A DNA stretch of 64,000 nucleotides, taken from Bog-756 sp963812885 (GTDB taxonomy: Bacteria; Actinomycetota; Acidimicrobiia; Acidimicrobiales; RAAP-2). Location of the stretch: contig CAWEWZ010000002.1 in assembly GCA_963812885.1 (NCBI GenBank), forward strand, positions 372,001 to 436,000, in the 5' to 3' direction. The notes under the pieces were generated by a model. It was not told where the DNA came from and did no database searches. It was given only the letters and a program-made list of their open reading frames with translations. This document shows positions 19,277 through 27,876 of the stretch, one piece after another (the stretch's first letter is position 1; each line of letters starts with the position of its first letter). Both the position numbers and the translations under genes were made by a program.

Positions 19277-22010
19277 CCACGGCCACGGCCGCGGAGCCGT
19301 TCGAGGACGGGGACACCCCGGAGAGGAACGGCCAGACCTGGCCCGGCTACGTCCCGGTCCCGGGGAGGGCCGACGAGCTCCTCGGGCCCGACGGCACCAT
19401 CAGGAGCCGATGGAAACACCTGGCCGCGGACATGGCCGGACTCGGACCGAGCGGCCTGGTCGGCCCGACGGGCCGAGGTGTCCCGGCTACTCCGCAACGA
19501 AGGCGCCACCTACAACGTGACCCTGGACAACCAGAGCCGGCGGCGGCCCTGGCGGCTCGACCCGTGTCCACTGGTCATCGACGAGGCCGAATGGTCCGAT
19601 CTCGAAGCGGCCGTGGCCCAGCGGGCCGCCCTCCTCGAGCTCGTGTTCGCCGACATCTACGGGGAACGTCGGCTGCTGGCCCACGGGCTCATCCCCGCCG
19701 AGCTGGTCCTCGGTCATCCCGGCTTCCTCAGGGCCTGTGTGGGAATGAGCGGCGCCGGCCCTCGCCTGTTCCTCACTGCGGTGGATGTGGCCCGCGACGG
19801 GCGCGGCGAGTTTCGAGCCCTCGGCGACCGGATCCAGGCCCCCTCCGGTCTGGGCTACGCCCTGGTCAACCGAACCATCCTCTCGAGGGTGCTGCCGGGA
19901 CTGCACCGCGAGCTCGGAGCCGAACGCCTGGCCGGCTTCTTCCGATCCATCCGGAGCGGGGTGGCCCGGGCGGCGCCGGACGGCGCCGACGAGCCCCGGG
20001 TGGTCATCCTGACCCCCGGGCCGCTGAGCGAGACCTACTTCGAGCATGCCTATCTCGCCTCCTATCTCGGCTACTCACTCGTCGAGGGGCGCGACCTGGT
20101 CGTGGCCAACAACCGCGTGTGGCTCCGCTCGCTCGGCGGCCTCGACCCGGTCGACGTGGTCATCCGGCGGGTCGACGACCAGTGGTGCGACCCGGTCGAG
20201 CTCCGGGCCGATTCCCTCCTCGGTGTGCCCGGACTCCTGGAGGTGGCCCGACGCGGCCGGGTGACAGTGGTCAATCCGCTGGGGAGCGGGGTCATCGAGG
20301 ATCCGGCGCTGACCAGCCTCCTCGACGCATTGGCCCCCACCCTGCTCGGCGAGGACCTCGCCCTCCGGGGCCCCGAGACCTGGTGGTGTGGACGGGAGTC
20401 CGGGCTCAGCCACGTACTGGCCCACCTCGAGCAGATGATCGTCCTGCCCGTGTGCGCCGGGCTCGCCGACCGTCCGCTGGTGGCGTCGACCCTGTCGGCG
20501 GGCGGCTCTCGACGAGCTCCGCTCCCGGATCCGGGCCCGGCCCGATCAGTGGGTGGGGCAGGAGATCATCGAGCCCTCCACTGCGCCCACGGTCACCGGC
20601 ACCGGGACGCTCGAGCCCAGGCCCACGGTCCTGCGGACGTTCGCGGTGAACGACCAGGGCAACAACGGAGAACGGAGCCACGGGTACAGCGTCATGCCCG
20701 GAGGGTTGACCAGGGTCGGGGCGGACCCGACGACGCTCACGATCTCCAGCCGCCGCAAAGGGAGCAGCAAGGACACCTGGGTGGCGTCGGCGAAGCCGGC
20801 ACTCCAGCAGAGTGCCTGGCTCCGAACCGCCTGGACCAGGGTGGGTGCCCCGGCGGCGTCGGACGTCGACACCCTCCTTCCCGGCCGGGTGGCGGCCCAG
20901 CTGTTCGTTCTGGGACGGACCGCCGAGCACGCCGAGCTGGTGATCCGACTCATCAGAACGGTGCTGACCCGGCTCGACCAGCCGCTCGGATCGGGGGCGG
21001 ACGGGGGCGCCGAATCGCTCCAGGTCCTCCTCTCCGCCCTGGGGACGGTGTCGGGTTTCGATCCGGTCTCCGAGGACGAGGACGAGGTGTCCGGTCGGAC
21101 GGGTGGGCCGAGTCGGGCTGGTCAGGCGAAGTCCGCATGCCGGCGGCACGGCGTGGCGACCGACGGGACGTCAAGGGACCCGGCCCCCGATCTCCCGACC
21201 GACCGGCGGGCCCTGGCCCTGGTCCTCGACGCCGGAGTGGACGGGAGCCTCGTTTCGTCCCTCGGCCTCCTGGTCGATGCGGCCTACTCGGTGCGCGAGC
21301 AGCTCTCGAGCGACACCTGGCAGCTGGTCGGCGACGTCGAGGAGGAGCTGGCCCGGCTCCGCAACCGCCCTCCGACCCAGCTCGTCGGTGTGCAGTCCAG
21401 CCTCCAGCGCCTCTTGCAGGCCCTTCTGGCCCTGTCCGGGCTCTCGGCCGAGAACATGGAGCGGGACCCGGCCTGGCTCTTCCTCGACGCCGGCCGTCGA
21501 CTCGAACGGGCCCAGTCCCTGGTCAGGCTGGTCCGCGCCGTGCTGGTCAGCCGGAGGGCCGGGGTGGTCGAGGATCTCCTGGTGGAGTCGCTGCTGAAGA
21601 CCTCGGACAGCCTGATCACCTTCCGACGGCGTTCCGGGTCGATCATGCAGGTCGCCGCCGCGGTGGACCTGGTCGTCTACGACGCGGCCAACCCGCGCAG
21701 CGTCATCTACCAACTCGATCGCCTGTTCCACCATCTCTCGGACCTTCCGTCCAGGTCATCGGGCCAGCGACTGGACGCCGAGCAGCGGCTGGTCCTGCAG
21801 GCCACCACCATGTTGCGGTTGACCGACGCCGACCGGTTGGCCGCCGTCGACTCCGATGTCGGTCGCCGTCCCGAACTCGACACGGTCCTGAGCCGGGTGG
21901 ACGGCCTGCTGGACGATCTTCGGCACAGCCTGCGTCAGACATTCTTCGTCCACGAGCGGCTCTCGGTACTGGCTGGCTCTCGAGCCGATGCCGCCGGGAG
22001 GTCCCAGTGA
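19273..22010 (+). CDS. Fusion protein: circularly permuted ATP-grasp + alpha-E domain
   Basis: About 910 aa. Residues ~20-500 resemble the ATP-grasp of the first gene (RADELLGPDGTIRSRW, NEGATYNVTLDNQ, GDRIQAPSGLGYALVNRTIL, VVIRRVDDQWCDP, PDQWVGQEIIEPS, and SSKDTWVAS). The last ~400 residues are an alpha-E module (GRTAEHAELVIRLIRTVL, LDAGRRLERAQSLVRLVR, RSVIYQLDRLFHHL). The ATP-grasp part lacks an obvious counterpart of the VVKPANESGG segment, so it may be degenerate. GTG 19273 is chosen for its GTGA overlap with the previous stop. Two +1 breaks lie near 19465 and 20505. The next gene starts inside its stop codon. Confidence 0.85.
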
Positions 22011-22900
22011 CGTACCGGATCATCCATCGCACCAACTACCGCTACAACGCACCGGTGTCGCGTTGCCGCAACGAAGGCCACCTGCGGCCGCGGGACACCC
22101 CCCGCCAGCACTGCCTGTCCAGTGACCTCATGGTCGAACCCACCCCCACCAGCTGGTCCGAGCGCACCGACTTCTTCGGCAACCCCGTCTTCTCCTTCGT
22201 GGTGGACGGGCCCTTCGACGAGCTGACGGTGACGTCCACGAGCGTGGTATCGGTTTCGAGTGGGCAGCCGCTCCCCCCCACCGGATCGGCATGGGAGCAG
22301 GTCCGAGAGTTGTTGGCCACCGATCTGAGTGCCGAGATGCTGTCGGCGCGGGAGTTCTGTTTCGAATCGCCGCTGGTACCCGTCTCGGACAAGGTCCACA
22401 GCTATGCCGAGCCCTCCTTCCCGGCGGGGCGGCCGGTGGTCGAAGCCATCGCCGAGCTCACCGACAGGATCTTCAGCGACTTCGTCTACGACCCCGGGTT
22501 CAGCACGGTGACGACGCCGCTCGAGGAGGTCCTCGCCTTCCGACGAGGTGTGTGCCAGGACTTTGCCCACCTGGCTATCGGGTGCTTCCGATCGATGGGA
22601 CTGTCGGCGCGCTACGTGAGCGGCTACCTCGAGACCGCCCCCCCCGAGGGGGGCGAACGACAGGTCGGAGCGGATGCGTCGCACGCCTGGCCGTCGGTGT
22701 TCGTGCCCGGGTGGGGGTGGTTGGACGTCGATCCCACCAACGACAAGATCGTGGGCTCCACCTATGTGACCACGGCATGGGGTCGCGACTACTCGGATGT
22801 GTCGCCGCTCAAGGGGATCGTGTTCGGTGGCGGTGACTCCCATCTCCTCGACGTCTCGGTGGATGTCACCAGAACTCCGGGGGCCGAAGGCGCCAACTGA
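22007..22900 (+). CDS. Transglutaminase-like cysteine protease (COG1305)
   Basis: Papain-fold enzyme, 297 aa, intact. Begins VTYRIIHRTNYRYNAPVS, the N-terminal beta domain of bacterial transglutaminase-like proteins. The catalytic triad is visible: Cys in RRGVCQDFAHL, His in ADASHAWPSVFVPG, and Asp in WLDVDPTND. The GTG at 22007 overlaps the preceding stop (GTGA) and has GGGAGG five bases upstream. It completes the ATP-grasp/alpha-E/transglutaminase set; as in other actinobacteria it may cleave or transfer the peptide made by the ATP-grasp proteins, which is inference. Confidence 0.92.
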   Translation: MTYRIIHRTNYRYNAPVSRCRNEGHLRPRDTPRQHCLSSDLMVEPTPTSWSERTDFFGNPVFSFVVDGPFDELTVTSTSVVSVSSGQPLPPTGSAWEQVRELLATDLSAEMLSAREFCFESPLVPVSDKVHSYAEPSFPAGRPVVEAIAELTDRIFSDFVYDPGFSTVTTPLEEVLAFRRGVCQDFAHLAIGCFRSMGLSARYVSGYLETAPPEGGERQVGADASHAWPSVFVPGWGWLDVDPTNDKIVGSTYVTTAWGRDYSDVSPLKGIVFGGGDSHLLDVSVDVTRTPGAEGAN

Positions 22901-22929
22901 CGACAGTGATCCCGCCGGGCGGGACTGAC

Positions 22930-22935
22930 TACGCT
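22930..22935 (+). promoter_or_regulatory. -10 element TACGCT of the SDR gene (leaderless)
   Basis: TACGCT, seven bases, then GTG 22943; no ribosome binding site between. Confidence 0.5.
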
Positions 22936-22942
22936 CGCCTCC

Positions 22943-23734
22943 GTGCGCATCCTGATCACCGGCTCGGCCCGGGCCATCGGCGCGGCCACCGCGGCCGAGC
23001 TGTCGGGGGCCGGGCACGAGGTCATCGCCACGGCGCGGGACGTCTCGCTGCTCGATGGGCTCGACGTGGCCCTGCGCCTTCCACTCGACGTCACCGACGA
23101 GGCATCGGTCGCCGCCGCCTTGGACCAGGCCGGCGAGCTCGACGCCATCGTCAACAACGCCGCCGTCTCGGGCAAAGGGCCCATGGAGGACTTCCCGATC
23201 GGGCGCCTGCGGGACATGTTCGAGACCAACACCTTCGGGCCCCTCCGCATCGTGCAGCAGGTCCTGCCCCAGTGGAGAAGCCGGGGAAGCGGCGTGGTGG
23301 TCAACGTGAGCTCGGTCCAGGGGCGGGTGTCGTCACGCCGCTCGAGGGTCCCTACTCCAGCACCAAGCACGCCCTCGAGGCCATCTCGGAGTCGCTGCAC
23401 TACGAACTCGGCCACTTCGGCATCCGGATGGTGATCATCCAGCCCGGGCTACATCGCTCCCGGGATGAAGCGGGCCGACGACGTCATCGGCAGCCACGAC
23501 TACCGCGAGCTGTGGCAACAGTGGGAGGGGACCGACGTGAAGGTCACCGGGCCGAAGGGCCGGCCGGGGCCCGAATTGGTGGCGTCGGCCATCCGCCGCG
23601 CCATCGAGGACCCGTCCACACCGTTGCGGGTTCCTGTCGGTGACGACGCAGTCGCCGTCCTGTCAGCCCGGGCGCAGCTCGACGACACCGCCTTCGAGTC
23701 GGCGATGCGACGGCAGCTCGGCGTGACCTGGTGA
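22943..23734 (+). CDS. Short-chain dehydrogenase/reductase
   Basis: NAD(P)-dependent oxidoreductase of the classical SDR family, about 263 aa. The cofactor-binding N-terminus is unusual (ILITGSARAIGAATA, with A in place of the usual G in the TGxxxGIG motif). The NNAAVSG motif, a Ser in NVSSVQG and the catalytic YSSTK follow, then RMVIIQPG. Two frame breaks: near 23325 (one base missing) and near 23455 (one extra). Substrate unknown. It probably forms its own transcript from the TACGCT element. Confidence 0.85.
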
Positions 23735-23752
23735 GGGGGATGCGCCGGTTGC

Positions 23753-24148
23753 TCAGGCGGGCGAGTTGATGAGGCTGCGGGCCGCCATGGTCAGGTAGTC
23801 GAGCAGCTCCTGCTGGTCGTCGGCGTCCAGGCCGGCACGGTGCACGGCGTCGGTCATGTGACGCAACCAGGCGTCGGCCTGGGCGGGACCGATGGTGAAC
23901 GGGACGTGGCGCATCCTGAGGCGCGGATGACCCCGCTCTTCGCTGTAGAGGCGCGGGCCGCCCCAGTACTGCATCAGGAACAGCGCCAGATGGGCCTTGG
24001 GATCGGTGAGGTCCTCGGGGTACAGGGGCCGGAGCAGCGGATCGGCGGCGACCCCCTCGTAGAACCGCTCGACGAGCGTGGTGAAGAACGGCTCACCGCC
24101 CCAGCGCTCGAACGCCGTCTGTTCCGGCTCCCGTCTCATAGGCAACAC
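23753..24148 (-). CDS. Truncated hemoglobin, group II (GlbO-like)
   Basis: Small heme protein that binds O2/NO, 131 aa. Features of the TrHbO group: FFTTLVERFYEGVAADPLLR, YPEDLTDPKAHLALFL, QYWGGPRLYSEERGHPRLRM, the proximal His in RMRHVPFTIG and the Trp of DAWLRHM at position G8. The GTG at 24148 is preferred to ATG 24139 because TACAGT lies six bases upstream. Faces the acyl-CoA dehydrogenase divergently. Confidence 0.92.
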   Translation of the reverse strand: MLPMRREPEQTAFERWGGEPFFTTLVERFYEGVAADPLLRPLYPEDLTDPKAHLALFLMQYWGGPRLYSEERGHPRLRMRHVPFTIGPAQADAWLRHMTDAVHRAGLDADDQQELLDYLTMAARSLINSPA

Positions 24149-24154
24149 GTACCG

Positions 24155-24160
24155 ACTGTA
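24155..24160 (-). promoter_or_regulatory. -10 element TACAGT of the globin gene (leaderless)
   Basis: TACAGT followed by six bases and GTG 24148. Confidence 0.5.
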
Positions 24161-24173
24161 GGCCGACCTCGGT

Positions 24174-24179
24174 TAGCCT
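24174..24179 (+). promoter_or_regulatory. -10 element TAGCCT of the acyl-CoA dehydrogenase
   Basis: TAGCCT seven bases before a GTG (24187) that is out of frame with the recognisable protein start at 24234. Either the transcript has a ~48-nt leader with GGGGG before GTG 24234, or the true start is the leaderless GTG 24187 and one base is wrong in between. Confidence 0.45.
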
Positions 24180-24233
24180 CGGATCAGTGCCCGGTCCGAT
24201 CCGGGGGCGTCGTCGGTCGACAGGGGGTCCGCC

Positions 24234-25475
24234 GTGTTCGAATGGTCCGAAGAGCAGCTGATGGTCCGGGACGCCGTCCGTCGTTTCGTGGAGGCGGAGG
24301 TGGTGCCCAACATCGAGGCGCTGGAGTTCGGCGACATGCCGCCCTACGAGATCATCCGGAAGCTCTACGCCACCTTCGGCATGGACCAGTTGGCGCGGGA
24401 CCGGTTCAAGGTGCAGCTCGAGCGCAAGTCGGCCGGAGCCAGGAACACCGCCCCGGCGACGGAACAGCCGGGGCGCCGTGGTGACGGGGGCTCGGCGGCG
24501 ATGACCCTCATCCCCATCATCGAGCTCTGCCACTACTGCCCGGGCATCGTGACGGCCATGGGGGTCAGCCTGGGCCTGGCCGGCGGCACCATCATGAAGC
24601 AGGGCACGCCGGCCCAGATGGAGCGCTGGGGGCTGGACCTCCTCACCGCCGAGAAGGTCGGGGCCTGGGCCATCACCGAGCCCAACTCGGGGTCCGACGC
24701 CCTGGGGGGGATGCAGTCCATGGCCCGCCGTGACGGCGACGAGTACATCCTCAACGGGAACAAGACGTTCATCACCAACGGCCCGTACGCCGACACCATC
24801 GTGTTCTACGCCAAGCTCGACGACGGCTCGGACACGCCGGTCCGCGACCGCCAGGTCCTGACCTTCGTCCTCGAGAAGGGGATGCCCGGCCTCGAGCAGT
24901 CCAAGCCCTTCCGCAAGATGGGACTCCACTCCTCGCCCACCGGTGAGCTGTTCCTGACCGACGTCCGGGTGGGTCGCGACCATCTCCTGGGCGAGACCGA
25001 GGACGAGAGCGGCGGCGGCGGACGCGAGTCGGCCAAGGGGAACTTCGTGACCGAGCGGGCCGGATTGGCCGCCATGTCGCTGGGGCTCATCGAGGAATGC
25101 CTCAAGCTGTCGGTCGAGTACGCCAAGAACCGGATGTTGTGGGGACAGCCCATCGGGGACCGGCAGTTGATCCAACTCAAGTTGGCCAAGATGGAGGTGG
25201 CCAGGCTCAACGTGCAGAACTTGGTCTTCCGGCACATCGAGCTCTCGGCCGCCGGCAAGAGCCTCTCGCTGGCCGAGGCGTCGGCGATGAAGCTCTACTC
25301 GGCCCAGGCCGCCTCCGAGGTGGCCATGGAGGCCGTGCAGCTCTTCGGCGGGAACGGGTACATGGCCGAATTCCGGGTCGAGCAGTTGGCCCGCGATGCC
25401 AAGGTCTTCCAGATCTACGCGGGCACCGACGAGATCCAGGTCACCCACATCGCCAAGGACCTGCTCAGCCGCTGA
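24234..25475 (+). CDS. Acyl-CoA dehydrogenase
   Basis: FAD-dependent alpha,beta-dehydrogenation of an acyl-CoA, 413 aa, intact. Motifs: FEWSEEQLMVRDAVRRFVE, the substrate/FAD region WAITEPNSGSDALGG, NGNKTFITNGPYAD, RMLWGQPIGDRQLIQ, and the C-terminal QLFGGNGYMAEF and IYAGTDEIQ. The position of the usual catalytic Glu (YEGT in medium-chain enzymes) is Ala here. A Glu in the helix-G segment VTERAGLAAM could serve as base, as in isovaleryl-CoA dehydrogenase; this is inference. A basic Ala/Gly-rich insertion (about residues 64-90) is atypical. Confidence 0.93.
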   Translation: MFEWSEEQLMVRDAVRRFVEAEVVPNIEALEFGDMPPYEIIRKLYATFGMDQLARDRFKVQLERKSAGARNTAPATEQPGRRGDGGSAAMTLIPIIELCHYCPGIVTAMGVSLGLAGGTIMKQGTPAQMERWGLDLLTAEKVGAWAITEPNSGSDALGGMQSMARRDGDEYILNGNKTFITNGPYADTIVFYAKLDDGSDTPVRDRQVLTFVLEKGMPGLEQSKPFRKMGLHSSPTGELFLTDVRVGRDHLLGETEDESGGGGRESAKGNFVTERAGLAAMSLGLIEECLKLSVEYAKNRMLWGQPIGDRQLIQLKLAKMEVARLNVQNLVFRHIELSAAGKSLSLAEASAMKLYSAQAASEVAMEAVQLFGGNGYMAEFRVEQLARDAKVFQIYAGTDEIQVTHIAKDLLSR

Positions 25476-25659
25476 GCCCGGCCGCTGAGCCCGGCCCCGG
25501 CCCGCAGCTCCGGCGGCGACCGGACGGGCCGGTGGCGCGTCTGCTCCCGGTAGCCACGGCGGCGGTTCCGTGCCTGACGGACAGCTGTCCCCCACCTGGG
25601 CGCGCCGGACGCCTGATCCCGGGTCGAACGGTGCCGGACCGGTGCCGGACCGGCCCCGG

Positions 25660-25665
25660 TAGTGT
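25660..25665 (+). promoter_or_regulatory. -10 element TAGTGT of the patatin gene (leaderless)
   Basis: TAGTGT, six bases, then ATG 25672. Confidence 0.5.
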
Positions 25666-25671
25666 TCGTCC

Positions 25672-26619
25672 ATGCCGCGAGGTCGCCCCTCCCCCTCCGC
25701 CCCGGCCGTGGAGCTGGCCGTCCCCAAGACCTTCGACGCCCAGTACGGCAAGGGCATCGACCGGGGGCTCTGCCTCGGCGGGGGCGGGTTGTTCTTCGTC
25801 GCCTGGCAGGCGGCCTATCTCCGCACCCTGGCCACCCACGGGATCCGGTTCGACAACTCCGAGCGCATCGTAGGCACCTCGGCCGGGTCGATGGTGGCGT
25901 CGGCCCTGGCTTCGGGAAAGCTGAACCGTCTCCACTCCGAGATCGCCGTCGTGTCCAAGCTGCCGGCGATCGTCTCGGCCCTGGCCCCCGCCTCCCAACT
26001 GCACCCCAGCCAGCAACGGGCCCTCGATCTCTTCATCAAGGCCACCGACGGCGAGCCCGGCACGGTCCAGGAGATCGGCCACGCCGCCCTGGCCGCCCAG
26101 ACCCCCAGCGCCGCCACCACCCGGCGCAACCTGGCCCTCGTGCTCGGGACCAGCCGCTGGACCTCCGACGCACTGCACATCACCTGCGTGGATGCCTACA
26201 CCGGCGAGCGATGCGTGGTGACCCGTGAGGCCAACACGACCATGGCCCGGGCGGCGGCGGCCAGCAGCGCGGTCCCCGGGATCTTCGCCGCCCAGCTCAT
26301 CGGCGACCGGCGGTGCATGGACGGCGGAGTGAGCGGCACCGGGACCCATCTCGACCTGCTGGCCGGAGCCCGACGGGTGCTCATCCTGGCCCTGACCGAC
26401 GGCAGTGACATGACCGAGGGGATGATGACGTCGCATCCCGGTTCAGGCCGTCAGGAGTTCGACGACCTGGTGGCGTCGGGGACCGAGGTCGTCCTCCGGA
26501 CCCCCTCCGAGGTGGACCTCCTCGAACTGATGGCACCGACCAGCATCCCGCGGGCGCTGGCCATGGGCGCACGCCAGGCATCGGCCGACGTCGGGGTCCT
26601 GTCCACCTTCTGGGGCTGA
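25672..26619 (+). CDS. Patatin-like phospholipase
   Basis: Predicted serine lipid acyl hydrolase with a Ser-Asp dyad, 315 aa, intact. The oxyanion loop GLCLGGGGLFF, the nucleophile elbow VGTSAGSMVA (G-x-S-x-G) and the DGG motif in CMDGGVSGT are all present. No signal peptide or membrane segment, so probably cytoplasmic. Preceded by a 196-bp gap with only its own promoter recognisable. Confidence 0.93.
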   Translation: MPRGRPSPSAPAVELAVPKTFDAQYGKGIDRGLCLGGGGLFFVAWQAAYLRTLATHGIRFDNSERIVGTSAGSMVASALASGKLNRLHSEIAVVSKLPAIVSALAPASQLHPSQQRALDLFIKATDGEPGTVQEIGHAALAAQTPSAATTRRNLALVLGTSRWTSDALHITCVDAYTGERCVVTREANTTMARAAAASSAVPGIFAAQLIGDRRCMDGGVSGTGTHLDLLAGARRVLILALTDGSDMTEGMMTSHPGSGRQEFDDLVASGTEVVLRTPSEVDLLELMAPTSIPRALAMGARQASADVGVLSTFWG

Positions 26620-26640
26620 AGCGGCCGGTGGCCGGAGCCC
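26613..26640. terminator. Possible bidirectional terminator hairpin between patatin and plsX
   Basis: Interrupted inverted repeat GGGCT ... CGGCC-GGT-GGCCG ... AGCCC overlapping the patatin stop and ending eight bases before the plsX stop. It sits between two convergent genes, where a shared terminator is expected, but there is no T-tract. Confidence 0.35.
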
Positions 26641-26647
26641 GACCTGG

Positions 26648-27685
26648 TCAGTCGTCCTTGGCCGGTGGGGTCACCGAGGCGGCGACCGCCCCGACCAGAC
26701 CGCCGACGGCCAGGTCGTGGGCCACGGTGATGGCGTTGACGATGGCCACCGACGACGAGGAGCCGTGGCTGATCACGCAGACCCCGTCGACGCCGAGCAG
26801 CATGGCGCCGCCGGTGTTCTCGGGGTCGAGCGCGGCGGCCAGCGGCAGCAGATGGGGGTAGAGGGCGTCGGCGGTCTGCTTGACGTCGGGACGCCCGAGG
26901 ATGTCCACCAGTTGGCTCATCAGGAACCGCATCGAGCCCTCCAGCGTCTTGAGGGCGACGTTACCGGTGAACCCGTCGGTCACGATGACGTCGGTCATCC
27001 CGGTGAAGAAGTCGCGCCCCTCGACATTGCCCACGAAGTCGAAGGCCGGGCCTCCGCCGCCGTCGGCCAGCAGGGCGTAGGCCTCCTTCACCAACGGCGT
27101 GCCCTTCGACTTCTCCTCCCCGATCGACAGCAGCGCCACCCGGGGCTTGTCGATCCCGTAGCGCTGGCCGGCGAAGGCCGCCCCCATCTGGGCGAACTGC
27201 ACCAGCATCTGTGGCGTGCACTCGGCGTTGGCCCCCGAGTCGAGGAGGACCGTCGGCCAAGGTCCCCCGGGATAGGGGATCGGCGTGGCGATGGCCGGCC
27301 GGATCACGCTGGGCAGCCGACCCATCCGCAACAGGGCCGAGGCCATGGCCGCCCCGGTGTTGCCGGCCGACACCATGGCCATGGCCTTGCCGTCCCGGAC
27401 CGCCTCGGCCGCCCGCACCAACGACGAGTCCTTCTTGCGGCGGACGCTGTTGCCGGGGTCGTCGTCCATGCCGATGACCTCGCTGGCCGGCAGGCACGGC
27501 AGGTCGCCGACGTCTCCCATCTCGCCGGGCCGGCCCACCAGGGACACCTTGATGTCGGTCCGCTCGGCCACCTCACGGGCCCCGGCCACGATCTCCCCTG
27601 GTGCCCGGTCCCCGCCCATGGCATCCACCACCACCGGGAGGGCGGCGAACGCCTCACCCTCCGGCCGTGCGCCGCCTCGCGCCAC
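26648..27685 (-). CDS. plsX: Phosphate acyltransferase PlsX
   Basis: Makes acyl-phosphate from acyl-ACP for phospholipid synthesis; peripheral membrane enzyme, 345 aa, intact. Motifs: VVVDAMGGDRAPGEIV, MVSAGNTGAAMASALLRMGR, LLDSGANAECTPQMLVQFAQMG, LLSIGEEKSKGTPLV, FVGNVEGRDFFTG and VTDGFTGNVALKT. The start GTG 27685 overlaps the rpmF stop as TAGTG. It ends the fakA-plsX operon; the usual next gene, acpP, is displaced to 16281. Confidence 0.95.
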   Translation of the reverse strand: MARGGARPEGEAFAALPVVVDAMGGDRAPGEIVAGAREVAERTDIKVSLVGRPGEMGDVGDLPCLPASEVIGMDDDPGNSVRRKKDSSLVRAAEAVRDGKAMAMVSAGNTGAAMASALLRMGRLPSVIRPAIATPIPYPGGPWPTVLLDSGANAECTPQMLVQFAQMGAAFAGQRYGIDKPRVALLSIGEEKSKGTPLVKEAYALLADGGGGPAFDFVGNVEGRDFFTGMTDVIVTDGFTGNVALKTLEGSMRFLMSQLVDILGRPDVKQTADALYPHLLPLAAALDPENTGGAMLLGVDGVCVISHGSSSSVAIVNAITVAHDLAVGGLVGAVAASVTPPAKDD

Positions 27686-27864
27686 TACTCGACTTCGATG
27701 GCCTGACGGCCTTTGTACCAACCGCAGTTCGGGCACACCACGTGGGGTGTCTTGGCCGCGGTGCACTGGGGGCACGTGGAACGTGCCGGCGCCTTCAGCA
27801 CCCAGTTGGATGCCCGGCGGCTGCGGCTCTTCGACTTGGAGGTCTTCTTCTTCGGAACGGCCAT
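27685..27864 (-). CDS. rpmF: 50S ribosomal protein L32
   Basis: 59 aa. Typical start MAVPKKKTSKSK and basic N-terminal half; the zinc-binding form with CPQC and CPNC pairs. Paired with DUF177 upstream and plsX downstream, the standard yceD-rpmF-plsX order. No Shine-Dalgarno is visible; TAGGAT, made partly from the DUF177 stop codon, lies nine bases before the ATG and might give a near-leaderless transcript. Confidence 0.95.
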   Translation of the reverse strand: MAVPKKKTSKSKSRSRRASNWVLKAPARSTCPQCTAAKTPHVVCPNCGWYKGRQAIEVE

Positions 27865-27876
27865 AAGGAGGGCATC

